DNA of 10,954 nt from Candidatus Tectimicrobiota bacterium (GCA_016193065.1 JACPSX010000230.1:1-10954); one strand, 5' to 3'; shown: positions 1 to 7,957, numbered from the stretch's first letter. Program-made: numbers and translations. Notes: generated by a model from the sequence alone, not told the origin.

Positions 1-29
1 GCGCCCGACGAGGATCTACAGACAAACTA

Positions 30-49
30 GGGCGCGATAAATCGCGCCC
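30..49. repeat. Perfect short palindrome
   Basis: GGGCGCGAT and ATCGCGCCC face each other around a 2-nt AA centre, so the whole 20 bp is a near-perfect palindrome. Flanking bases (TA before, CTA after) extend the symmetry with one bulged C. There is no T-run on either side, so it is not a typical intrinsic terminator. It resembles the small dispersed palindromes found between genes in many GC-rich bacteria. Whether it is repeated elsewhere in this genome cannot be seen from the window. Confidence 0.6.
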
Positions 50-77
50 CTACATCACCAATTTTTGATGCCTCCGC

Positions 78-160
78 AATCAGCTGTCAGCTTGGGAAAT
101 TCCAGGTTTTCTGACAATCCTCCGGGTTTCAGGCTGATAGCTGAGAGCTGACTGCTGAAC
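78..160. repeat. Opposed heptamer arrays (NNTCAGC x2, GCTGANN x4)
   Basis: Positions 133-160 are four exact-phase 7-bp units: GCTGATA, GCTGAGA, GCTGACT, GCTGAAC. Positions 78-91 are two units of the reverse complement: AATCAGC and TGTCAGC. The arms at 80-92 and 139-151 can pair with 12 of 13 bases matching around a 46-nt loop. No ORF in this stretch looks like a protein. It resembles short tandemly repeated heptamers known from intergenic DNA of some bacteria. The function is unknown. Confidence 0.65.
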
Positions 161-181
161 GCTCTCGCCCCAAGCGAGAGC
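161..181. other. Perfect 8-bp hairpin upstream of the PfkB kinase
   Basis: GCTCTCGC (161-168) and GCGAGAGC (174-181) form an uninterrupted 8-bp stem with a CCCAA loop. The hairpin abuts the last heptamer unit, whose phase runs straight into its first bases (GCT). There is no T-tract on either strand, so an intrinsic terminator is unlikely. It may be part of the same repeat element or a 5' leader structure of the downstream kinase gene, whose start is 69 nt further on. Confidence 0.5.
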
Positions 182-250
182 TGGAATTGACAAAGGTTGC
201 GGTCGCTGTTATCGTACGGCCAATCCGCGTTCCAGTTGTAAGGAGAAGCC

Positions 251-1162
251 ATGTCCGTTCTGGCGGTGGGATCCATTGCTTTCGATACAGTGAAGACCCC
301 CTTCGGTTCCGCTCAGGAGGTACTGGGCGGCTCTGCTGTCTACTTCTCCCTGGCCGCGAGCTACTTCACCTCCGTAAACCTCGTCGGGGTCGTCGGGGAG
401 GATTTCCAGGAATCCCATCTCCAGGTCTTGCAGGAGCGGGGGATTGATCTGCAGGGACTCGAGACGGGGCCGGGGAAGACGTTTCGCTGGAGCGGCGTCT
501 ACTCTTACGACCTCAACGAACGGGAAACCCTCGACACACAGTTAAACGTCTTCGCCGACTTCCGGCCCAAGATTCCCGAACTGTACCGGGACTGCCGCTA
601 CCTTTTCCTGGGCAATATCGACCCCGACCTGCAATGGGACATCTTGCAACAGGTCCGCAAGCCGGACTTCATCAGCCTGGACACCATGAACTACTGGATC
701 GAACACAAGCGAGAGTCCCTATTGCGCGCCCTCTCCGCAGTCCACCTCCTCACTTTGAACGACGGGGAGGCAAGGCAGATCTCCGAGGAGGTGAATCTGG
801 TCAAGGCTTCCCGTAAGATTTTGGAGCTCGGCCCCCGGATCGTGATCATCAAGCGCGGGGAGTACGGGGCTTTAATGTTCACCGATTCGACCCTGTTCTG
901 TGCTCCGGGCTACCCGCTGGAGTTCGTCTACGACCCAACCGGGGCGGGAGACAGCTTTGCCGGAGGGCTGTGCGGGTATTTGGCCAACCTGGATAATGTC
1001 TGCGACAGCACGCTCCGGCAGGCCATCATTTTCGGCAGCACGATGGCCTCCTTTTGCGTGGAGGCGTTCAGCGTGCAGCGGCTCCGCAACCTGACATATG
1101 CCGAGATTCTGGAGCGCTACCGGCAGTTCCGGCATCTTACGCACTTCGATGACGTGCCCTGA
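251..1162 (+). CDS. PfkB-family carbohydrate/nucleoside kinase
   Basis: This 303-residue protein belongs to the ribokinase/PfkB superfamily, cytoplasmic enzymes that transfer phosphate from ATP to a hydroxyl of a sugar, nucleoside or related substrate. The C-terminal signature DPTGAGDSFAGG lies at residues 228-239, with D234 as the expected catalytic base and the GAG as the anion hole. The N-terminal GG motif is at residues 26-27 (LGGSAVYF), followed by the usual VGVVGEDF stretch. Length is normal for the family. TAAGGAG at 239-245 sits 5 nt before the ATG and fixes the start. The substrate cannot be told from sequence: no close match to ribokinase, fructokinase or the heptose kinase HldE is evident. 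It lies 142 bp upstream of rsmD on the same strand, which gives no functional clue. Family assignment is firm and specificity is open. Confidence 0.9.
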   Translation: MSVLAVGSIAFDTVKTPFGSAQEVLGGSAVYFSLAASYFTSVNLVGVVGEDFQESHLQVLQERGIDLQGLETGPGKTFRWSGVYSYDLNERETLDTQLNVFADFRPKIPELYRDCRYLFLGNIDPDLQWDILQQVRKPDFISLDTMNYWIEHKRESLLRALSAVHLLTLNDGEARQISEEVNLVKASRKILELGPRIVIIKRGEYGALMFTDSTLFCAPGYPLEFVYDPTGAGDSFAGGLCGYLANLDNVCDSTLRQAIIFGSTMASFCVEAFSVQRLRNLTYAEILERYRQFRHLTHFDDVP

Positions 1163-1304
1163 CCCCGATCCGAAAGAAGACCCCGGAGCAGAATCCCAAC
1201 ATGGGGCCCGGCCTTCCCTTCCCCCCTCTGAGGGGTGGGAGTCGATTTAATGATGCTCGGATGGGCTCGGGGCTCATGACGATCTCGGATCGGGGCTGAC
1301 CTCC
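1163..1304. other. Intergenic region with inverted repeat and small hairpin
   Basis: Eleven bases directly after the kinase stop codon (CCCCGATCCGA, 1163-1173) recur as an exact inverted copy (TCGGATCGGGG, 1285-1295) just before rsmD, so the ends of this gap can pair. Between them lies a 5-bp GC hairpin, CCCCT-CTG-AGGGG (1223-1235). A related CTCGGAT...GGGGCT sequence occurs twice between about 1256 and 1297. There is no T-tract, no convincing promoter and no credible small gene. Confidence 0.35.
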
Positions 1305-1859
1305 ATGCTCCGCGTCATCACCGGCAGCGCCAAGGGGAGAAAGCTTAAGGTCCCCAGGGGCCATTCCGTGCGGCCAACCCCCGAGATTGCCCGAGGGGCC
1401 CTGTTCAATATTCTGGGCGAGACGGTTACAGGCAGCCGCTTCCTGGATCTCTTCGCCGGCAGTGGGAGCATCGGGATCGAGGCCCTCAGCCGGGGCGCTT
1501 CCTACGCCGCCTTTGTGGAGCTTAACCCCAGCGTCTGCAAGATCTTAGCCCAAAATCTGGAGCGCTGCGGGTTCACCCCGGTCAGCCGGATCTATTCCCT
1601 GGATGCTGTGGCCTTCCTCCCCATCTTGCTGCGCTCCGAGGCCCCTTTCGACGTCGTCTTCCTGGACCCTCCATACGAGGGGACCTTCTGTCAGAAATTT
1701 TTGACTCAACTCCCCCAATATGATATCGTTACGGACACCGGGCTGGTGGTTGCCCAGCATTTCTTTAAGTGTAAGGAGCTGGAGAGTTTCTCTCCTTACC
1801 ATCTGCAGAGGAGACAGAGGTTTGGCGATACCGTGCTGTCGTTTTTTTCCAGGAGTTGA
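1305..1859 (+). CDS. rsmD: 16S rRNA (guanine(966)-N(2))-methyltransferase RsmD
   Basis: A 184-residue SAM-dependent methyltransferase that methylates G966 (E. coli numbering) of 16S rRNA during 30S assembly. The N-terminus MLRVITGSAKGRKL and the following RPTPEIARGALFNIL are the RsmD-specific entry. The SAM-binding motif I, DLFAGSGSIGIEALSRGA, lies at residues 48-65, and the N6/N2-methyltransferase catalytic motif DPPY is at residues 121-124. Length is typical. The ATG gives the family's usual N-terminus, but the ribosome-binding site is weak, with only GGGG and CCTCC-type sequence just upstream. In many genomes coaD follows rsmD; here the next gene is leuA. The 3' end carries a T7 homopolymer (within SFFSRS), a place where sequencing errors could occur, but the frame looks intact to the stop. 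Confidence 0.92.
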   Translation: MLRVITGSAKGRKLKVPRGHSVRPTPEIARGALFNILGETVTGSRFLDLFAGSGSIGIEALSRGASYAAFVELNPSVCKILAQNLERCGFTPVSRIYSLDAVAFLPILLRSEAPFDVVFLDPPYEGTFCQKFLTQLPQYDIVTDTGLVVAQHFFKCKELESFSPYHLQRRQRFGDTVLSFFSRS

Positions 1860-2034
1860 AGGGGGCTACCAGGTTCCTGCCGGTTCTCTCGCCCATTTCG
1901 CCCCCGGTGATCGCCAATCTCACCTCATCCTACGCAAGCCTATCTAAAGACTTTGTTCCCGCAGGCCGAATCTTTCTCAACCAGAGTTTACGCATACGGA
2001 TTTGCCGGGCATCACATAGGGAGGGAAAACCAAA

Positions 2035-3567
<1,533 letters not shown>

Positions 3568-3570
3568 TGA

Positions 3571-3594
3571 GGAGGGGGGACATTTCCGCCCTCC
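3571..3594 (+). other. Hairpin directly after leuA
   Basis: Just past two consecutive TGA codons, GGAGGG (3571-3576) pairs with CCCTCC (3589-3594). An inner GGA/TCC extends the stem past one G-G mismatch, leaving a CATT loop. There is no U-run after the stem, so it is not a classical Rho-independent terminator. It could protect the leuA 3' end or be a weak terminator. Confidence 0.4.
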
Positions 3595-3615
3595 GAGCAC
3601 ACCCCGGTGCGCCCT

Positions 3616-3646
3616 CGCAGCGCTTCCTCCCCCAGGGGGCGCTGCG
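3616..3646 (+). other. Hairpin in the leuA-Nudix gap
   Basis: CGCAGCGC (3616-3623) and GCGCTGCG (3639-3646) form a perfect 8-bp GC stem over a 15-nt loop that itself contains a CCCCC-A-GGGGG pairing option. It lies 38 bp before the Nudix start codon. Because it falls inside the longer in-frame extension of that gene starting at 3607, it argues that the extension is not coding. No T-tract follows. Confidence 0.45.
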
Positions 3647-3684
3647 GCCCGCCGGGTCCTCGAGTCTCAAGAGGTGCAGGCCCT

Positions 3685-4266
3685 ATGATTCCCGTAGAGA
3701 AGTTTCGCCAAGCCCTCTCCCAGTTCCGCAAGGAGACCTTCACCCAGCCCGGCTGGGTTCCGGCAGCGGTCCTCCTCCCCCTCTACCTGAAGGATAAGGA
3801 CTGGCACGTCCTCCTCACCCGGCGGACTGACAAGGTGGTGCACCATAAAGGGCAGATCTCGTTTCCCGGCGGGGCCTACGAAGAGGTGGACCGGAACCTG
3901 CTGGAGACAGCTCTGCGGGAGTGCCAGGAGGAGATCGGGCTGAATCCCCAAGACGCGGTGATCCTGGGGGAGCTCGACGACTTGCCGACCATCACGAACT
4001 TCGTCATCTCCCCCTACGTGGCTTCCATCCCTTACCCCTATCCCTTCGCCGTCAACACCGATGAAATTGACGAACTGATCGAGGTTTCCCTGAAATCACT
4101 CCTCAGGAAGGACGCCTTTGAGCTCATGGGACAGGCCACCCGCCAGGGGCACAAACTCTACCGCTTCCGCCACGAGAACTATGAAATCTGGGGAGCCACC
4201 GCGATGATCTTGAAGCAGTTCATGGACGCGATCCGCGACGAGATCGAACCAGCCACCTCAGGCTGA
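3685..4266 (+). CDS. Nudix hydrolase, CoA pyrophosphatase (NudL) type
   Basis: A 193-residue Nudix protein expected to cleave the diphosphate of coenzyme A or its derivatives, giving 3',5'-ADP and 4'-phosphopantetheine. The CoA-specific upstream signature LLTRRTDKVVHHKGQISFPGG covers residues 43-63. The Nudix box ends in RECQEEIGL (78-86), with E79, E82 and E83 as likely metal ligands. From GG to RE the spacing is one residue longer than the general Nudix consensus, matching E. coli NudL as I recall it. Length suits NudL (about 190). The chosen ATG has GAGGTG at 3671-3676, 8 nt upstream. A start at 3607 would add 26 Gly/Pro/Arg-rich residues translated from a GC hairpin and is rejected. The gene ends 19 bp from the stop of the convergent nucleotidyltransferase gene. 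Substrate is inferred from motifs only. Confidence 0.87.
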   Translation: MIPVEKFRQALSQFRKETFTQPGWVPAAVLLPLYLKDKDWHVLLTRRTDKVVHHKGQISFPGGAYEEVDRNLLETALRECQEEIGLNPQDAVILGELDDLPTITNFVISPYVASIPYPYPFAVNTDEIDELIEVSLKSLLRKDAFELMGQATRQGHKLYRFRHENYEIWGATAMILKQFMDAIRDEIEPATSG

Positions 4267-4285
4267 GAGCTACCCGGGGCAGCCT

Positions 4286-5290
4286 TCAGGCGACACCCAC
4301 CGCCACATCCCCGCCCGTTCGTCCACCAGCCTTTTCCAGCCTTCTCTTTTCTCCCAGGCTCAACTGGAATTGCCGCCACCTTGTGAACATCTGGGAAATT
4401 ACTTGGAAATCCTGCTCGTTGTCCACATCAAGGGCCGCCCCTCCGAAACTGGTCTCCACGCTGGTCAGACGGGTGCCAAGGAACTTGCCTGCATACTCCT
4501 CCAAGCTCCGCAAGCTGACCAAACGGCGCGTGTAGAAAGACAGGCGGTTGAGCGACATGCGCATGAGCACCCGGGACAACTGCATGAGGGTGTACGCCCT
4601 CAGCGCCCGCAACGAGGAAGGGAGTCGTAGAAGTTCCCAGGCGGAATAGAGGATGTTCAACAGGTGTTTTTGATAGCGGTACTGATACACCTTGGCGATG
4701 AAGTAGCGGTTACGAATCCGCAAGGGTTTAACCAGGTGCAGGTTATTGATGCGGAAGTACCCCTCCCGAAAGGCGAAGTAAGCCATCTGGATCCCAGGGA
4801 CGCCAGAGCGAGGGTAATAAGGTTCGAGATATTCCTCCCGGGTGAGTCCCACAAAATAATCATAGCTCTCCAAGGAGCACTTGCTGAGAAATTCGTCAAT
4901 CTCCTCAGGGATCAGTAAGGGGGTGTCCCCGGGAACGATGAGAACGGCCTGGTCTCGAACGGGGGAATTGGCAGGCAGCGCATTCGGGTGCTGGACCCCC
5001 AGAACGCCCCGGATCCCGGTCCAGACGTTCCTGTAGAGAGTCCTCTTTTGGTTGAAAATTCTCCGCAACTTGGTCGCCTTGGGCAGGATCTGTGACTTCC
5101 CTAGAGCCTTCTCGATCCGGTTCTGCGGGCCCACCACGTAGATGGCGTCGACCCCGGAGGCCTCTTGCAGAGCCATGAGGACGTGTGCGATCAGAGGGAC
5201 ACCCTGGATTTCCAGAAGAGCCTTGTTTTCCCCCTTCACCTTGCGGCTGCCGGCGGAGTCTCCGGCCAGAATGATGGCATCAAAACCCAT
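4286..5290 (-). CDS. MobA-like NTP transferase of unknown substrate
   Basis: A 334-residue protein whose first half is a nucleotidyltransferase fold of the MobA/IspD/GlmU type, enzymes that attach a nucleotide to a phosphorylated substrate. Visible elements are the N-terminal nucleotide loop (IILAGDSAGSRKVKGENK, residues 6-23, with K23 the expected phosphate-contacting lysine), VPLIAHVL (31-38), and the metal/sugar-binding VPGDTPLL (119-126). The loop departs from the usual LAGGxGxRM: the second G is D11 and extra residues precede NK. From about residue 180 the protein is rich in Arg, Leu and Tyr and looks helical, with no domain I recognise. GGAALDVDNEQDF near the C-terminus resembles the closing DVDTPEDL motif of MobA/IspD-like proteins. 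It has its own promoter candidate (5373-5401) and a weak ribosome-binding site. No molybdopterin, isoprenoid or cell-wall genes adjoin, so the product is unknown. Confidence 0.78.
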   Translation of the reverse strand: MGFDAIILAGDSAGSRKVKGENKALLEIQGVPLIAHVLMALQEASGVDAIYVVGPQNRIEKALGKSQILPKATKLRRIFNQKRTLYRNVWTGIRGVLGVQHPNALPANSPVRDQAVLIVPGDTPLLIPEEIDEFLSKCSLESYDYFVGLTREEYLEPYYPRSGVPGIQMAYFAFREGYFRINNLHLVKPLRIRNRYFIAKVYQYRYQKHLLNILYSAWELLRLPSSLRALRAYTLMQLSRVLMRMSLNRLSFYTRRLVSLRSLEEYAGKFLGTRLTSVETSFGGAALDVDNEQDFQVISQMFTRWRQFQLSLGEKRRLEKAGGRTGGDVAVGVA

Positions 5291-5372
5291 TGTGCGCCCG
5301 CCCCACTATGACGGCTGTCAATCCCCGCGTAACGCCCCCAAGGCATCGGCCTTCCCCGGGGGGTCCTGGCTT

Positions 5373-5401
5373 GTAATAACCAAGAGAGGATATCTTGTCA
5401 A
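5373..5401 (-). promoter_or_regulatory. Sigma-70-like promoter for the NTP transferase gene
   Basis: Read on the minus strand, a consensus -35 box TTGACA (5401-5396) is followed after exactly 17 bp by TATTAC (5378-5373), a 4-of-6 match to the -10 consensus. Transcription would start near 5366, about 75 nt upstream of the ATG at 5290. The implied leader contains a small AAGGC-CGAT-GCCTT hairpin (5340-5353 in plus coordinates). Placement and spacing are good; activity is not shown. Confidence 0.6.
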
Positions 5402-5430
5402 GGTCTCACACATAAATCCAATCCGAAATT

Positions 5431-5597
5431 CCCCGTCGGGGTCACTCGACGTTGGCACGCGGGTGGCGTCGGGGATGCCTCCGCAGAGCCGCGCCGGGTA
5501 CCCGCCTTGCGGGTGCGGGACCCTCGTCAGGGTGACGTAGCGCGGTTCGAGGAGGCGCCCCGGGTACCCGCTTGGCGGGTGTCAGGCCCTGCGGGCC
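5431..5597. repeat. Cluster of short tight hairpins between lgt and the NTP transferase
   Basis: This part of the 348-bp gene-free gap (5291-5638) holds several small stems: CCCCG-T-CGGGG (5431-5441), ACCCGC-CTT-GCGGGT (5500-5514), ACCCT-CGTC-AGGGT (5520-5533), ACCCGC-TTG-GCGGGT (5566-5580) and GGCCC-TGC-GGGCC (5585-5597). The second and fourth belong to a repeated unit beginning CGGGTACCCGC (5495-5505 and 5561-5571). In each copy the ACCC can pair either with the GGGT before it or with the one after it. No T-tract follows the stems. The remainder of the gap holds the promoter candidate and nothing else recognisable; ORFs crossing it look like shadows. Confidence 0.55.
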
Positions 5598-5638
5598 AAG
5601 TCCTGGAGAACACGGGATGGAAGATTGCGGGGAAAAAC

Positions 5639-6361
5639 TCACGGGGCAGGCTTCCACAGGCGGGAGCCAACGAGCCAGCCGGCGCTGCCTATCACGACCA
5701 GGGCACTGACGAGCTGGGCCACTCGCCAAGAACCCAGCATGAGGCTGTCGGCTCGGAAGGATTCGATCACCGCCCGACCGACGGAGTAGAGGATCAAGCA
5801 CAGAACCCCGAAGATCGCCAGGTCCCACACCAATTCGTAGAGCATGGTCGGGTGCAAGCGGACGGGACCAAATTGCCTTCCCGCGATGCTCTCGGGGGGG
5901 AAAACGATCCCCCAGGGCAGATTGGTAGGTACCCCGTGGGCGTCCCCGTTCATGAAATTCCCGAAGCGGCCAAAGGCCTGGGCCAAAGCAACCATCGGGA
6001 CACAGGTGTCCGCCATTTGCAGAAACGCGAGGCCGTGCTTTCGCACAAACCAGAGTCCGGCCAGAACGCCCGCCATGAGCCCGCCGTGAATCGCCAGCCC
6101 CCCGTGCCAGAGAGCGGGGATTTCAGCAGGGTTGCGGGAGTAGTAGTCCCAATTAAAGATCACGTAGTAGATCCGGCCTCCCAGGATCCCCGCAAAGACC
6201 ACGAGGAGGACGAGATTTACCTGGGAATCCTCGGAAAGGGGGAGATTGAGGCGCCGGGATTCCCTGCGCAGCAGGTAAATACCCGCCAGGGTACCGAGGA
6301 CGTACATGAGGCCGTAGTAGCGAATTACGAACGGCCCAATCTGGATCAGAACGGGGTCCAC
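5639..6361 (-). CDS. lgt: Prolipoprotein diacylglyceryl transferase, shortened
   Basis: Lgt is the inner-membrane enzyme that moves diacylglycerol from phosphatidylglycerol to the lipobox cysteine of prolipoproteins. This 240-residue copy has the family N-terminus (QIGPFVIRYYGLMY), GGLAIHGG with H92 (E. coli H103), the signature GRFGNFMNGDAHG (131-143) with R132 (E. coli R143), HPTMLYE (170-176) and GRAVIESFR (195-203). Several hydrophobic membrane segments are evident. It is short: from LYE to the following conserved GR there are roughly 17 residues fewer than in E. coli Lgt. The missing part is the cytoplasmic loop and start of the next helix, between about residues 186 and 189. The reading frame is open throughout. 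The start is GTG, chosen by homology; GGAGAGG lies about 14 nt upstream, further than ideal. It follows htrA by 23 bp, so it is the last gene of that operon. Confidence 0.9.
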   Translation of the reverse strand: MDPVLIQIGPFVIRYYGLMYVLGTLAGIYLLRRESRRLNLPLSEDSQVNLVLLVVFAGILGGRIYYVIFNWDYYSRNPAEIPALWHGGLAIHGGLMAGVLAGLWFVRKHGLAFLQMADTCVPMVALAQAFGRFGNFMNGDAHGVPTNLPWGIVFPPESIAGRQFGPVRLHPTMLYELVWDLAIFGVLCLILYSVGRAVIESFRADSLMLGSWRVAQLVSALVVIGSAGWLVGSRLWKPAP

Positions 6362-6384
6362 AGAATTCCGGTGCGCCTCTCCAA

Positions 6385-7878
6385 TCAGCCGGTGCGCTTG
6401 ACCACCAGAAAGAGCCCGCGATCTTTACGCTTCACGTAAAAGACCAGGCTGTCCTTTCCCTTTGCTTTCTCCAACCGGGCTTTGTATTCCTTCAGGTTCG
6501 ATACCTTCTCCCGATTTACTTCCTGGATTACATCTCCTTCCTGAATCCCCGCCCGGCTCGCGGCGCTGCCCTCCTGGACTTCCGAGACCACCACACCCCG
6601 CGCCTCGCCGAGGCCCAAGTCTTGCGCCAGTGCCGGGGTGATATCCTCCAAAACCATCCCGAATTCTTCTCGACTCTTCTGAGGGGTGGGAGAGCTCGCC
6701 AGCTTTTCGTCGGTCATTTCCGTCAGCCGGACCGTGAGGCGGACTTCCTTGCCGTCGCGGAAGACCGCGAGGTCGACCGTTGACCCGATTGGAGTCCCAG
6801 CCACCACCCGCTGGAGTTCGCGCACATCCTTGACCTCTTTGCCGTTGAAACGGACAATAATGTCTCCCCTCTTGACTCCGGCCTTGTCCGCCGGTTCGCC
6901 TTCCATGACCGACGTGACCAGAGCTCCCCGGGGAGCGCCCATTCCGAAAGAAGACGCCAGCTCCTCGTTGACCGACTGGATGCTCACCCCCAGCCAGCCG
7001 CGTTTTACTTTTCCCGATTCTCTGAGCTGCGGCAGCAGATCCTTCACCATGTTGACCGGCATGGCAAAGCCGATCCCCTGACCCGTGGAAATAATGGCCG
7101 TGTTGATCCCGACGACCTCCCCGCGGATATTGAAGAGCGGGCCGCCGCTGTTGCCCGGATTAATGGAGGCATCGGTCTGAATGTAGTTGTCGTAAGGTCC
7201 GGCCCCGATGACCCGCCCCTTGGCGCTCACGATCCCGGCCGTCACGGAGTGTTCAAAGCCGAAAGGATTGCCAATGGCCAATACCCACTCACCGACGTCC
7301 AGGTTGTCCGAATCCCCCAGGGCAGCGACGGGGAACGGTCCCTTCCCCTTGATCCGGATCAGGGCCAGGTCGGTCTTGGAATCCCGGCCCACCACCTCCG
7401 CCTCGTATTCCTTCTCATTGGCCAGCTTGACCTGGATCTCATCCGTGTCTTCAATGACGTGATTGTTGGTAACGACGTAGCCCTCTTGATTGATGATGAA
7501 ACCCGAGCCCAAGCTTCTCTGCCGGAACTCCCGGGGCGGGTTGTCGCCAAAGAACCTCTCGAAAAAGTCGTGAAATGGATTCTGGCGTCCGAACGGATCC
7601 TGGGGGCGGGGAGTACGCGGAGTACGGGGACGTCCCTTGACGAGTTTTGCAGTACTGATGTTCACCACGCTCGGCTTGAGCTTCTTTACCAGTTCAGAAA
7701 AACTCGGAAGAGGATCTCCCGGATTGCGGACGGGTACGAGCGAGGACCCCTCGGTCCAGAGTTTCTCGGCCCGCAGGCGGGTAGTGAGATTTGACTGTGA
7801 GGAGATCAGGAGACCCAGGATCAAAAAACCCAATGCGACCAGGATCACGGACTTCATCCCGAACTGCTTCTTTGCCAT
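6385..7878 (-). CDS. HtrA/Deg-family periplasmic serine protease with two PDZ domains
   Basis: A 497-residue DegP/DegQ-type protease and chaperone for misfolded envelope proteins. A hydrophobic segment at about residues 10-26 with no obvious cleavage site suggests a signal anchor or uncleaved signal. A Pro/Arg-rich, then Phe-rich linker (82-110) precedes the trypsin-like domain. The catalytic triad is complete: H140 in TNNHVIED, D170 in SKTDLAL, S244 in GNSGGPL. PDZ1 covers roughly 287-375 with GWLGVSIQ just before it; PDZ2 covers about 400-497. ATG at 7878 is preferred because GGAGGAG lies 6 nt upstream and the hydrophobic N-terminus follows. A start at 8034 would overlap the upstream peptidase gene and add 52 unlikely residues. 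It sits 79 bp after the degenerate M16 gene and 23 bp before lgt. Which Deg subtype it is (DegP, DegQ, MucD) cannot be settled here. Confidence 0.93.
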   Translation of the reverse strand: MAKKQFGMKSVILVALGFLILGLLISSQSNLTTRLRAEKLWTEGSSLVPVRNPGDPLPSFSELVKKLKPSVVNISTAKLVKGRPRTPRTPRPQDPFGRQNPFHDFFERFFGDNPPREFRQRSLGSGFIINQEGYVVTNNHVIEDTDEIQVKLANEKEYEAEVVGRDSKTDLALIRIKGKGPFPVAALGDSDNLDVGEWVLAIGNPFGFEHSVTAGIVSAKGRVIGAGPYDNYIQTDASINPGNSGGPLFNIRGEVVGINTAIISTGQGIGFAMPVNMVKDLLPQLRESGKVKRGWLGVSIQSVNEELASSFGMGAPRGALVTSVMEGEPADKAGVKRGDIIVRFNGKEVKDVRELQRVVAGTPIGSTVDLAVFRDGKEVRLTVRLTEMTDEKLASSPTPQKSREEFGMVLEDITPALAQDLGLGEARGVVVSEVQEGSAASRAGIQEGDVIQEVNREKVSNLKEYKARLEKAKGKDSLVFYVKRKDRGLFLVVKRTG

Positions 7879-7957
7879 CACATACTCCTCCGCCACCGCG
7901 CCATTCTCTGCTCCTTTATTTCCTGTTCCTGTCTCCGACCACTTGCCCTTATAGGCT

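Noticed and set aside
78-160. A CRISPR array or minisatellite reading of the heptamers
   Set aside because: Units are 7 bp without spacers, far too short for CRISPR repeats, and no cas genes are present.
1-250. Small genes (for example minus strand 55-276) in the first gap
   Set aside because: The frames run through the palindromes and heptamer arrays, have no ribosome-binding site worth noting and no protein-like composition.
1841-1847. T7 run at the end of rsmD as a frameshift site
   Set aside because: The protein ends at a normal family length four codons later, and no extended product in another frame is evident.
1860-2034. A leucine-responsive leader (attenuator or T-box) before leuA
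   Set aside because: I looked for a leader peptide with Leu codons, a T-box-like sequence and a terminator stem with a T-run and found none.
3607-3684. Longer N-terminus for the Nudix protein starting at 3607
   Set aside because: The added residues come from a GC hairpin and are low complexity. The ATG at 3685 has GAGGTG at proper spacing and gives the family length.
6368-6397. Nine-base direct repeat CCGGTGCGC at the htrA-lgt junction
   Set aside because: Two copies 21 bp apart in GC-rich DNA, one of them inside the last htrA codons; chance is a sufficient explanation.
5507-6439. A 310-codon open frame on the plus strand
   Set aside because: It lies antisense across the whole of lgt. The translation is rich in Pro, Gly, His and Asp without any domain pattern, while lgt on the other strand has clear motifs.
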